This document shows positions 16,732 to 23,565 of a stretch of 64,000 nucleotides of DNA, in pieces. A program made the translations under genes and the position numbers. Location of the stretch: assembly GCA_028866715.1 (NCBI GenBank), contig JAGWHO010000001.1, positions 124,001 to 188,000 on the forward strand, given 5' to 3'. Position 1 is the stretch's first letter, and every line of letters starts with the position of its first letter. The notes below the pieces were generated by a model that was given only the letters and a program-made list of their open reading frames with translations, did not search any database and had not been told where the DNA came from. Source of the DNA: Microcaldota archaeon. GTDB lineage: Archaea; Micrarchaeota; Micrarchaeia; Micrarchaeales; Micrarchaeaceae.

Positions 16732-17651
16732 AAGAGACAATAGGCGTGCTGTTGATGGCTTATGGGAGCCCCAAATCGCTTGATGGCCTGGTGCGGTATT
16801 ACACCCACATACGGAACGGCATCGTGCCGAGTGCAGCCGAGATAGAGAGGCTGAAAGAAAGGTATATGAAGATAGGAGGAAGGTCCCCGTTGCATGAAAT
16901 AACGTTTAAGGAGGCAGAGCTCCTTGCTGCGAGGCTAAACGCAGGAGGCACTTCGGGTTACAGGGTATACGTCGGGATGAAGCACTGCACGCCATTCATA
17001 GAGGACGCGGTGAAGAGGATGGCAGATGATGGTATAACAAGGGCCGTTGCGCTTGTGCTTGCGCCACACTACTCCGGAATGAGTGTCGGAGCCTATTTTA
17101 GAAGGGTAAGCGAGAAGAATGCGTGCAATGGACAAAAGATTAGGATAAGGTATGTCGAGAGCTGGCACACCGACGACAAGTTCATCGAGGCGGTATCAAT
17201 GAACATTGCTAAGGCAACCAAGGAGCTCGATGGAGGCAAGAAGATGGTGATATTCAGCGCGCACAGCCTGCCGTCCGGAATAAGGGACAATGGAGACCCG
17301 TACGAGGCTCAGCTGAATGAGACGTGCAGCCGGGTTGCGGGCCGCTTGCACATAGATGAATGGCGCCTCGCCTACCAAAGCGCGCCGGCAACTGCAGAGA
17401 ACTGGCTAGGCCCAGATATCAAAGATGTGATGCTCGATGCAGCAGACAGCGGCTACAAAGACATACTGGTATGCCCGATCGGGTTCGTCTCGGATCACTT
17501 AGAGATACTGCACGACATAGACATTGAATGCAAATCGCTTGCTTCCAGCATTGGAGTCAAGCTCGTAAGGGCCGCGTCGCTCAACACTGACCCTCTTTTC
17601 ATAGACGCCCTGGCAGGGATAGTGCGGCAGGCGCTGGCCGGGCCAGATTAG
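16728..17651 (+). CDS. hemH: Ferrochelatase, probably coproporphyrin type (CpfC/HemH)
   Basis: A 307-residue ferrochelatase inserting Fe2+ into a porphyrin. The catalytic His is in 'FSAHSLP' (His179) and the Glu in 'DHLEILHDID' (Glu259), matching His183 and Glu264 of the Bacillus subtilis enzyme. The N terminus 'GVLLMAYGSP...VRYYTHIRNG' is strikingly like the Bacillus coproporphyrin ferrochelatase, including Tyr12 where that enzyme has Tyr13. With hemQ next door this points to coproporphyrin III as substrate. The first ATG overlaps the hemE stop. The gene ends against the convergent pentapeptide gene with a 4-base overlap. Confidence 0.93.
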   Translation: MKETIGVLLMAYGSPKSLDGLVRYYTHIRNGIVPSAAEIERLKERYMKIGGRSPLHEITFKEAELLAARLNAGGTSGYRVYVGMKHCTPFIEDAVKRMADDGITRAVALVLAPHYSGMSVGAYFRRVSEKNACNGQKIRIRYVESWHTDDKFIEAVSMNIAKATKELDGGKKMVIFSAHSLPSGIRDNGDPYEAQLNETCSRVAGRLHIDEWRLAYQSAPATAENWLGPDIKDVMLDAADSGYKDILVCPIGFVSDHLEILHDIDIECKSLASSIGVKLVRAASLNTDPLFIDALAGIVRQALAGPD

Positions 17652-18436
17652 GCCCCTGTGGTGCGGTCTGACCCCGACCTTATCTCCACAGGCATCATCT
17701 CTGCCTTTATCAGCAACAGCATAGGCCTGTCGGAAGTGTTCTTGATCACGTGGAGGTTCCCGATCTTGCCGCTTGCCTTTACCGAGTAGAAATTTTCGCC
17801 CGGACCGTACCACTCGCGCTTGGTGTCGCCGCGCGGATCCTTGTACTCGTATAGCAGCGGCTTTGCATTATCGTCGTTCTGCCCCAAATTGTCAGCGTAT
17901 CTCAAGAAGGTTACCTGCTCCCATCTTGTGTTAGGATGCGGCCTCATCCCGTCAATCAGCTCCTCCTTGCTCTTGCCTGCTGCGGTATCGGTATTAGGAG
18001 AAAGCACCAGAAGGACAGTGTTCTTGTCGAGCTGGAGCTTGCCGCCGTAAGGAGTAGCCTCGAACTGGGGGAAGCCAAGAGACGTCAGGAACGTCACCAT
18101 TCCCGAGCTCTCCGCTATCTTCCTCTCTAGCATCTGCCTGTTCTTCTCGTCTATTACCGTGTTGTTGAATATCGCCTTGTCCAGGTTCTTTGCATAGCAG
18201 AGGCCCTTTGCGCCGCTTAGGTCTGCGCCTGAGAAATCAGCACCATCAAGGTCCGTATTAAAAAAGTTTGCGCCATTAAAACCTGTGCAGTTACGGAATA
18301 CCCTGTTCGACAGGTCTAACGAGCTAAGGTCTATGCCTGTGAAGTCGTTGCCGCTAAAGTCTGTCCTGTGGCAGACAAGCGCTTTTGCCAGCTCGAACCT
18401 TGTCATCTTTCTAGTATTCTCGGCGCTAATCGACAT
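17648..18436 (-). CDS. Pentapeptide-repeat protein with unknown C-terminal domain
   Basis: About 262 residues from the ATG at 18436. Residues about 10-100 contain pentapeptide repeats of the A(D/N)LxX kind (such as 'DFSGNDFTGIDLSSLDLSN' and 'NFFNTDLDGADFSGADLSG'), predicted to form a short right-handed beta-helix of four or five coils. The remaining residues are a mixed alpha/beta domain I do not recognise, ending in a beta-rich tail. Pentapeptide proteins mostly mediate protein interaction. A minus-strand TATATATA at 18468-18475 is about 32 bases before the chosen start; the open frame extends to 18499 but upstream of that promoter. Confidence 0.75.
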   Translation of the reverse strand: MSISAENTRKMTRFELAKALVCHRTDFSGNDFTGIDLSSLDLSNRVFRNCTGFNGANFFNTDLDGADFSGADLSGAKGLCYAKNLDKAIFNNTVIDEKNRQMLERKIAESSGMVTFLTSLGFPQFEATPYGGKLQLDKNTVLLVLSPNTDTAAGKSKEELIDGMRPHPNTRWEQVTFLRYADNLGQNDDNAKPLLYEYKDPRGDTKREWYGPGENFYSVKASGKIGNLHVIKNTSDRPMLLLIKAEMMPVEIRSGSDRTTGA

Positions 18437-18467
18437 AATTACCACAGTATAGTAGCGACTCTCCAAA

Positions 18468-18475
18468 TATATATA
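18468..18475 (-). promoter_or_regulatory. TATA box of the pentapeptide-repeat gene
   Basis: TATATATA sits 32-39 bases before the ATG at 18436 and decides that start over the upstream ATG at 18499. Confidence 0.5.
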
Positions 18476-18536
18476 GGTGGCGATTCTGTGCAGAGGCATG
18501 GCTGCAGTCTGTTACTTTGAGCAGGTAAAAAGGTCT

Positions 18537-18656
18537 TGACGGGGGCGAGATTTGAACACGCGACCTCTAGATTTCTCGTCATAGCATATAAATGCTCTGC
18601 ACTCATGATGCTTTGCATATGAGTCTAGCGCTCTAACCAGGCTGAGCTACCCCGCC
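18537..18656 (-). tRNA. tRNA-Met (elongator, CAT) with intron
   Basis: A 120-base gene. Exon 1 is 18656-18618 (acceptor GGCGGGG, D arm, anticodon stem CTAGA and loop CTCATA), exon 2 is 18572-18537 (A, then stem TCTAG, T arm, CCCCGTC, discriminator A). Removing the 45 bases between gives loop CTCATAA and the standard archaeal elongator Met sequence around it. The T stem GCGTG/CTCGC has a T-T mismatch. The acceptor end differs from the archaeal initiator; a tRNA-Ile2 (lysidine/agmatidine type) is less likely but not excluded. A minus-strand TTATATAAA at 18681-18689 is a good promoter. Confidence 0.9.
18573..18617 (-). other. tRNA-Met intron (between positions 37 and 38)
   Basis: The 45-base insertion lies at the canonical archaeal intron position, one base 3' of the anticodon. 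It contains inverted repeats: ACTCAT of the exon can pair with ATGAGT inside the intron around an ATGC/GCAT hairpin, and AGCAT/ATGCT forms a second hairpin. These could build the bulge-helix-bulge substrate of the splicing endonuclease. Exact ends are inferred from the expected mature loop. Confidence 0.75.
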
Positions 18657-18680
18657 GTCATAGTGTATCTATTGTCAAAG

Positions 18681-18689
18681 TTTATATAA
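18681..18689 (-). promoter_or_regulatory. TATA box of tRNA-Met
   Basis: Read on the minus strand, TTATATAAA ends 25 bases before the tRNA 5' end at 18656. Confidence 0.5.
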
Positions 18690-18700
18690 GCTATTGAATC

Positions 18701-19336
18701 TTAGAATTCGATTGCTCTGCCTATTTCCAAAACTTCAAAACGTATGCCTAAAGGCCCAAGGATCTTTGGGGGGATTTCGTTCGTTGAGCCGATTTTCTTA
18801 AGTATGCCATCATGGACTGGAAAACACACCTTTGGCTTGACGATTCTAGCATAGTCTATAGCTTCAGATAGCTTCAGCCATGGCCCAGCTACAGGAAGTG
18901 CAAGAATTGGGACCGGTTTGCTTGGCAACGTCAGCGCGTCTCCTGGGTAGAAGAATTTTTCTGCGATCATATACCCTGTATTTTCTATAGGCGGCAGACT
19001 AGGATAAAGCGGAAGATGCGTTGCCCCGACTGCACTTATCTCTACACCCTTCTCAATGATGTTGCTGCCATTCTCTAAGATAGCGTGAGTTATCTGCTCT
19101 TTTGCTAATTTTGCCCCTACAGCTTTGTTTGTGAAGACCTTTGCCCCAGGGTTGTTATGGATAACGCGTTTGACCGAGGCAATGTCATAATGGTCAGAAT
19201 GTTCATGTGTAATTAGAATTACATCTATGCCATTTATGTCATCTTGGGCTGAGGAGTATGTGCCAGGATCTGTCAGAACCCTTAGGCCATCTTCCTCAAT
19301 AAGCAGACAACAATGACCCAGTTTTGTGATCTTCAA
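18701..19336 (-). CDS. Metallo-beta-lactamase fold hydrolase (UPF0173-like)
   Basis: A 211-residue soluble MBL-fold hydrolase with the metal motif HEHSDH (about residues 44-49) and later His and Asp ligands ('GATHLP', 'YPGDALTLP', 'FPVHDG'). The overall pattern, starting 'KITKLGHCCLLIEEDGLRVLTDPG', resembles the L-ascorbate-6-phosphate lactonase/UPF0173 branch of small archaeal and bacterial hydrolases. The substrate is unknown. It lies alone between tRNA-Met and tRNA-Gly, all on the minus strand. Confidence 0.8.
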   Translation of the reverse strand: MKITKLGHCCLLIEEDGLRVLTDPGTYSSAQDDINGIDVILITHEHSDHYDIASVKRVIHNNPGAKVFTNKAVGAKLAKEQITHAILENGSNIIEKGVEISAVGATHLPLYPSLPPIENTGYMIAEKFFYPGDALTLPSKPVPILALPVAGPWLKLSEAIDYARIVKPKVCFPVHDGILKKIGSTNEIPPKILGPLGIRFEVLEIGRAIEF

Positions 19337-19351
19337 ATACCCACCATAAGG

Positions 19352-19424
19352 TGCGACCGCCGGGATTTGAACCCGGGTTTTTGGCTTGGAAGGCCAAAGT
19401 CCTACCAGGCTAGACTACAGTCGC
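19352..19424 (-). tRNA. tRNA-Gly (anticodon TCC)
   Basis: A 73-base cloverleaf: acceptor GCGACTG/CGGTCGC, anticodon stem TTGGC/GCCAA with loop CTTCCAA (anticodon TCC), T arm CCGGG-TTCAAAT-CCCGG, discriminator A. No intron. An A/T-rich ATTTTAAA element on the minus strand about 35 bases upstream is a plausible TATA box. Confidence 0.95.
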
Positions 19425-19484
19425 ATATTATGTTTTTATAGAATGTGCTTTGATGAATTTAAAATGATAGGTAGCAGCAGATGG

Positions 19485-19889
19485 CTATTCGATTATAGTA
19501 TCGTTATCGACTCTTGTCACTTCCAGAGTTACATTTCCGGTAAGCCATACCTTGCCAGGACGCCTCTTCTTCTCGTCTTCCTCAAAATCGACGTTGTTTA
19601 CAATACCGACAAGCTTGTCGCTCTCCCTGTCGAATACGCCTAGCCCCCCTACGCCCTGCATAAGCCTAAACAGGGTAAGCCTTTCAACAGGGACATATTC
19701 TCGCCCTTTGCCGTCATAGCGCTTGAATGTGTATTTTGCGAAATCGCCGCCTGTTATGTAGAGCGCATTCTCTGATCTAAGCGTCTTGGGCCGTTGGCTG
19801 AGCTCTGAGTCGTCTATGGCCACATAGAAGCCAGTAGTTATACTGACCTCTCTGGTCTCTGCTGGTTTGTCCCTCTCTTTATTCGACAT
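19485..19889 (-). CDS. Hypothetical protein, about 134 residues
   Basis: I do not recognise this protein. It is soluble and beta-rich, with charged termini ('SNKERDKPAETREVSITTGFY' start and an acidic end); residues about 30-110 alternate hydrophobic and polar residues as in a small beta barrel. No cysteines or catalytic motif. The ATG at 19889 is preferred because a minus-strand TTATATAT at 19918-19925 lies about 30 bases upstream; an upstream GTG at 19898 is possible. Confidence 0.6.
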   Translation of the reverse strand: MSNKERDKPAETREVSITTGFYVAIDDSELSQRPKTLRSENALYITGGDFAKYTFKRYDGKGREYVPVERLTLFRLMQGVGGLGVFDRESDKLVGIVNNVDFEEDEKKRRPGKVWLTGNVTLEVTRVDNDTIIE

Positions 19890-19917
19890 CTGTATCACTG
19901 TTAATTCGTCTTCCCAA

Positions 19918-19925
19918 ATATATAA
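19918..19925 (-). promoter_or_regulatory. TATA box of the gene starting at 19889
   Basis: TTATATAT on the minus strand, 29-36 bases before the ATG, lying just downstream of the terminator-like hairpin of the preceding gene. Confidence 0.5.
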
Positions 19926-19932
19926 GCATTAG

Positions 19933-19965
19933 GAAAAGAAAAAGGGCCAGTGCTTTCGCTGGCCC
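19933..19965 (-). terminator. Intrinsic-terminator-like hairpin with T-rich tract
   Basis: Read on the minus strand, a perfect 7-bp GC-rich stem (GGGCCAG/CTGGCCC, 8-base loop) is followed at once by TTTTTCTTTTC. It lies 29 bases after the stop of the small gene at 19994 and just before the next promoter. Archaea usually terminate at T tracts alone, so the strong hairpin is unusual. Confidence 0.6.
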
Positions 19966-19993
19966 GTCTGCCTGCCGTTGCTACTGTGCGCCT

Positions 19994-20266
19994 TCAGGGC
20001 TGAGCCGCTATTATTATCGCTGCGGCTCCCGGCCTCATCCCTCTCTTCTTGGCCACGCCCATCGCCCTCACTGCGTACTCCGCCATTCTCTCCGCAAGGA
20101 TGGTCTTCAGCATCGCCCCCGCTGCCGCTCCGTCCTCCTGGTCACTACCTATTGCCGCCATCACTTCGGAGAGGTCGCAGTCCTCGAGGGCCTCCTGCGC
20201 CTGGTCTCGCACCCTGCGGACCATGTCGCTATTCTCCCCTATTCTTGCTACGTTGTTCCTCCCCAC
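19994..20266 (-). CDS. Small Ala-rich helical protein, unknown
   Basis: A 90-residue protein, mostly helical, Ala/Met/Glu/Arg-rich, with no recognised domain. Support for it being real: a minus-strand TATA (CTTAAATA at 20302-20309) 36-43 bases before the ATG, a terminator-like hairpin directly after its stop, and composition unlike a random frame. The centre has a short acidic stretch and the C terminus is hydrophobic (Ala/Ile-rich), which might allow weak membrane association. Function unknown. Confidence 0.55.
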   Translation of the reverse strand: MGRNNVARIGENSDMVRRVRDQAQEALEDCDLSEVMAAIGSDQEDGAAAGAMLKTILAERMAEYAVRAMGVAKKRGMRPGAAAIIIAAQP

Positions 20267-20301
20267 TCTTCCACCCGTAATATCTATTTTGAAGTTTCGA
20301 G

Positions 20302-20309
20302 TATTTAAG
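20302..20309 (-). promoter_or_regulatory. TATA box of the 90-residue gene
   Basis: CTTAAATA on the minus strand between the GatE stop and the ATG at 20266; it separates this small gene from the MtaB-GatDE operon upstream. Confidence 0.5.
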
Positions 20310-20344
20310 GGTTTTGCGGAACTTTCTCAAAAGGTGTTGGAAAA

Positions 20345-22228
20345 TCAGCCCATCCTGCCTACAAGGATGGAGTTCAGCTCGCTGCCGTCGACGACAAGCC
20401 TGTGCCTTGACATGACTATCTTCCTTGCCTCGTCTATGCCCTTGCCTCCTGATTCCTTCATTGCTTCGTCAACCAGCTTTATTAGGCCCTTGCCCTTGAT
20501 CCTCTCAAGCCTCTCTCTGGCTATTATCTCCATTACGGGCTCGTCTCTCTTTGCCAGCGCCTTGAGAAGCTCGTCTATCGCCTGCTTGGTTATTGTGCCA
20601 TCGTTGTATGCCTTGAATGCCGCCATGATGCCATCATCGAGTATCATCTCTACTTCTACACCAGTGCGCCTGAGTTCTGTCAGCTTTTGGATTATCACGT
20701 TTGCCACAAATTCCGGATCAGCGCCTGTTTCCTGCACTGTGCGCTTGAAGAACAATAGTCTTGGAGACATTATCAGCTGCTCTACAAGTGCCTTGTTCTT
20801 TACGATTGAGCTGAGATATTTTCTCTCGTTATCAAGATTCGGCGCGCTCTGCTCTGCCTTTGCAACCATCTCGCCTGTGACTAGTATGGGCCTTGCGTCA
20901 GTTTCCGGATACATCCTAGAGCCGCTTGGCAGCGGCCTCATGAACTTTGTAGTGTAATACGAGTTGTCGTTTGCTGCCCTCGTCTCTTTTGGCACGCCGA
21001 CAAGCGCGTACTTTGCCCTCCATATCGCATGATTTGCAGCTACTGGAGCCTGTGACTTGCCGCCTGCGATTAATATGAATGAATCGTTGGCAGATACGCC
21101 AAGCTCTTTCCTGAGCGAGACGAGCTCAGACTCGGAGAAGCCGTACTTGTTCATGTCCTCGTCGCTGTGTATGAGACCCTGCACGCCTGCCATCTTGGCG
21201 TAATCGCTTATCTCTGTGCCGAGGCGCTTGTTCGGGTTTACCTCGGTTCCAAGCACGCCCTTGAACCCCCTCAGGCTGAACGCCACAGCAACGCCGTGCT
21301 TCTTGAGCTGGTTCGAGATTATCCCAATGTTTGTGTTTGCAAAAATATGGGTGACGTCCTTTGCAACGCCTACAGTAGCCTCTGCCTTCTTCAGCCTCTC
21401 CCTTATCTCTATCAGCTTCTGCTGCCTTAGTATCTCATTGTCGAGAAACTTGTCTATCAGGTCGAGCTCCTGCACGCCTTTTATCTCAACCCTTGCGCCG
21501 TCCTTTATCGACATGTTGACATCCTGCCTTATCGAGCCTATGCCGCGCTGCACCGCTCCGGATATCCTCAATACCGTTCCTATCTGCAGCGCGACAAGCT
21601 TTGCGACTCTTGGATTTGGTATGTGCGGGTCCGTGTCTATCTCTATGAGCGGTATGCCGAGCCTGTCAGTGTTGTAGACTGCCGTGTTCGCATCTGCGGA
21701 TTCTATGCCGCTTGACTCCTCTTCGAGGAACATCGACGGTATGTTTATCCTGTGACCGTCTACATCTATCGCACCGTTTAAAGCCACGAGCATTGTCCTC
21801 TGGAACGCGCTAGGGTCGCTGCCGTCTACCACTGCTTTTCTCATCGGCTGTATCTCATGGACTATGTGCATGTTCATGGCTTTTGCAAATGAGAGAGCAT
21901 GCGCAACAGCCTCCCTATTCGGGCTGTGCGGCGGCTCTTCATCAAGGTCCACAAGGCAGGTGTTGTCCTTGTACACCCTGTAGACGAATTCCCTGTTCTT
22001 CTGCTCCTCGAACTCGGCACTCACGTCTATGGCGCCAAGCTCGCCTGCGACCGCCTTCTGGTACCTAGACACGTCTGCTATCGGTTTTTCGTCTTTTGAA
22101 GGAATCGATGTGCTGCACGGGCAGAATAATTTCTCTGAAGTAGCTAGCCTCTGGTGTATCTCGAGGCCGCACATGAATCCTAGCGCGCTGTAGCGCTCAT
22201 TTTCCTGCTGATTCGCCGGCATATTCAT
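20345..22228 (-). CDS. gatE: Glutamyl-tRNA(Gln) amidotransferase subunit E
   Basis: A 627-residue GatE, the archaeal tRNA-dependent amidotransferase subunit that phosphorylates the Glu of Glu-tRNA(Gln) and amidates it with ammonia from GatD. Family hallmarks include 'GLEIHQRLAT' near the N terminus, 'DLDEEPPHSPNREA', 'LIEIDTDPHIPNP', the AspRS-like insert in the middle and the C-terminal helical YqeY-like tail. The gene overlaps the end of gatD by 32 bases. Length is normal for the family (about 630). Confidence 0.97.
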   Translation of the reverse strand: MNMPANQQENERYSALGFMCGLEIHQRLATSEKLFCPCSTSIPSKDEKPIADVSRYQKAVAGELGAIDVSAEFEEQKNREFVYRVYKDNTCLVDLDEEPPHSPNREAVAHALSFAKAMNMHIVHEIQPMRKAVVDGSDPSAFQRTMLVALNGAIDVDGHRINIPSMFLEEESSGIESADANTAVYNTDRLGIPLIEIDTDPHIPNPRVAKLVALQIGTVLRISGAVQRGIGSIRQDVNMSIKDGARVEIKGVQELDLIDKFLDNEILRQQKLIEIRERLKKAEATVGVAKDVTHIFANTNIGIISNQLKKHGVAVAFSLRGFKGVLGTEVNPNKRLGTEISDYAKMAGVQGLIHSDEDMNKYGFSESELVSLRKELGVSANDSFILIAGGKSQAPVAANHAIWRAKYALVGVPKETRAANDNSYYTTKFMRPLPSGSRMYPETDARPILVTGEMVAKAEQSAPNLDNERKYLSSIVKNKALVEQLIMSPRLLFFKRTVQETGADPEFVANVIIQKLTELRRTGVEVEMILDDGIMAAFKAYNDGTITKQAIDELLKALAKRDEPVMEIIARERLERIKGKGLIKLVDEAMKESGGKGIDEARKIVMSRHRLVVDGSELNSILVGRMG

Positions 22229-23561
22229 CTTCTTCGAATTCTTCGTAACCAGATCTCTTCTTCATCTCGCCAACAAGATCCCTGTTCAGCAGCCTTGCCG
22301 CCTCTTCCCTCCTGTGGTTGCCCAGAAGCCAGCAGAGCTTCACATAGGCCGTCTCTGGGAGCATGTCGTCACAGTATATGACACCTGCATCACTCAATTC
22401 GCGCGCAGTGCTGTAGACACTGGAGTGGACACGCCCGTTTATGCATTGCGATGTCATCCCAACGACTATGCCCTTGTCCGTAGCGTTGCGTATGTGCTGC
22501 AGCCAGTTGAACTGCCTGTGCTGCGTGGTGGCCGCGACATGCCCCAGCCCTGTGCCCTCGAGTATTATGCCCTTGTAGCCCTTGCTCGAATAGAACTCCA
22601 TTATCTCAGGATTCGAGTTAGGATGTATCTTTACGAGCGCGACCCTCTCCTCGAAACTCGTTTTCGCATCGGTCTTCTTATCGGATGCCCCTGCCCTCTT
22701 GTAATTATTGTTATAGGTTATCTTGTGCGCCCTGTCCACAAACGCTATCGGCGTGTCGTTTATGGATTTGAATGCGTCCCTTCTCGACGTGTGCATCTTC
22801 CTTGCGCGCGTGCCCCTTATCAATGCGCACCTGTCGTCTGAGCTTGACGCATGCATGCAGACAAACACCTCGGCGATATCGGATCTTGCTGCCGCAGCGA
22901 CCGCGCACGTCAGGTTCATGAACGCGTCGCTCGAACCCCTGTCGCTGCTCCTTTGCGCCCCGGTGACCGCTACTGGAGCATTAAGATTTGGAAGCATGAA
23001 GCTGAGCGCTGATGCCGCGTAATGCATGGTGTCTGTGCCTATCGTGACTACTACGCCGTTTGAGCCGCTGTTTAACGATTCGGCAACCTTCTCGGCGATC
23101 TTCTGCCACTCTAGATAGGACATGTCCTCGCTGAATATGCTGAACAGGGGCACGATCTCTATGTTCGCTATGTTCGAAAGCTCCGGAACCTCGTAAAGAA
23201 GCTCTTCCGGCTTTGTTAGGGTATAGACTCCGCCGCTCTTGTAATCTACCTTGCTGCCTATCGTGCCGCCTGTGTAGATTAGCGTTACTTTCGGTAGTCC
23301 TTTCTTCTGCGTTACCTTTGCCTTTGGAAATGAGACCTCTGCCTTGCCGGATGCGAGCTTCTCAATGTCCATGTCTTCAGAGAACTTTATGCCGGTGTTG
23401 TAGCCGCTGTCTAGCTTTATCACGATAGTAGCCCTGTCGCCGGCCTCCGTCTTGGGCATTATCTCGCCCTCCAGCGCCATGTCCCTGGATGATATCGACA
23501 CCCTGTCGCCTATGCTTATGCCCTTCTTCTTGAAGAAATCAAGTATCTCTTTTGAGTACAT
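22197..23561 (-). CDS. gatD: Glutamyl-tRNA(Gln) amidotransferase subunit D
   Basis: A 454-residue GatD, the L-asparaginase-type subunit that releases ammonia from glutamine for GatE. It has an N-terminal beta-barrel of about 90 residues, then the asparaginase domain with the first catalytic Thr in 'YTGGTIGS' and the second active-site loop in 'GTDTMHYAAS'. I chose the ATG at 23561 ('MYSKEIL'); the open frame continues 14 residues to 23603 but into the upstream gene. It follows the MtaB gene by 4 bases and overlaps gatE. Confidence 0.96.
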   Translation of the reverse strand: MYSKEILDFFKKKGISIGDRVSISSRDMALEGEIMPKTEAGDRATIVIKLDSGYNTGIKFSEDMDIEKLASGKAEVSFPKAKVTQKKGLPKVTLIYTGGTIGSKVDYKSGGVYTLTKPEELLYEVPELSNIANIEIVPLFSIFSEDMSYLEWQKIAEKVAESLNSGSNGVVVTIGTDTMHYAASALSFMLPNLNAPVAVTGAQRSSDRGSSDAFMNLTCAVAAAARSDIAEVFVCMHASSSDDRCALIRGTRARKMHTSRRDAFKSINDTPIAFVDRAHKITYNNNYKRAGASDKKTDAKTSFEERVALVKIHPNSNPEIMEFYSSKGYKGIILEGTGLGHVAATTQHRQFNWLQHIRNATDKGIVVGMTSQCINGRVHSSVYSTARELSDAGVIYCDDMLPETAYVKLCWLLGNHRREEAARLLNRDLVGEMKKRSGYEEFEEDEYAGESAGK

Positions 23562-23565
23562 CGCA

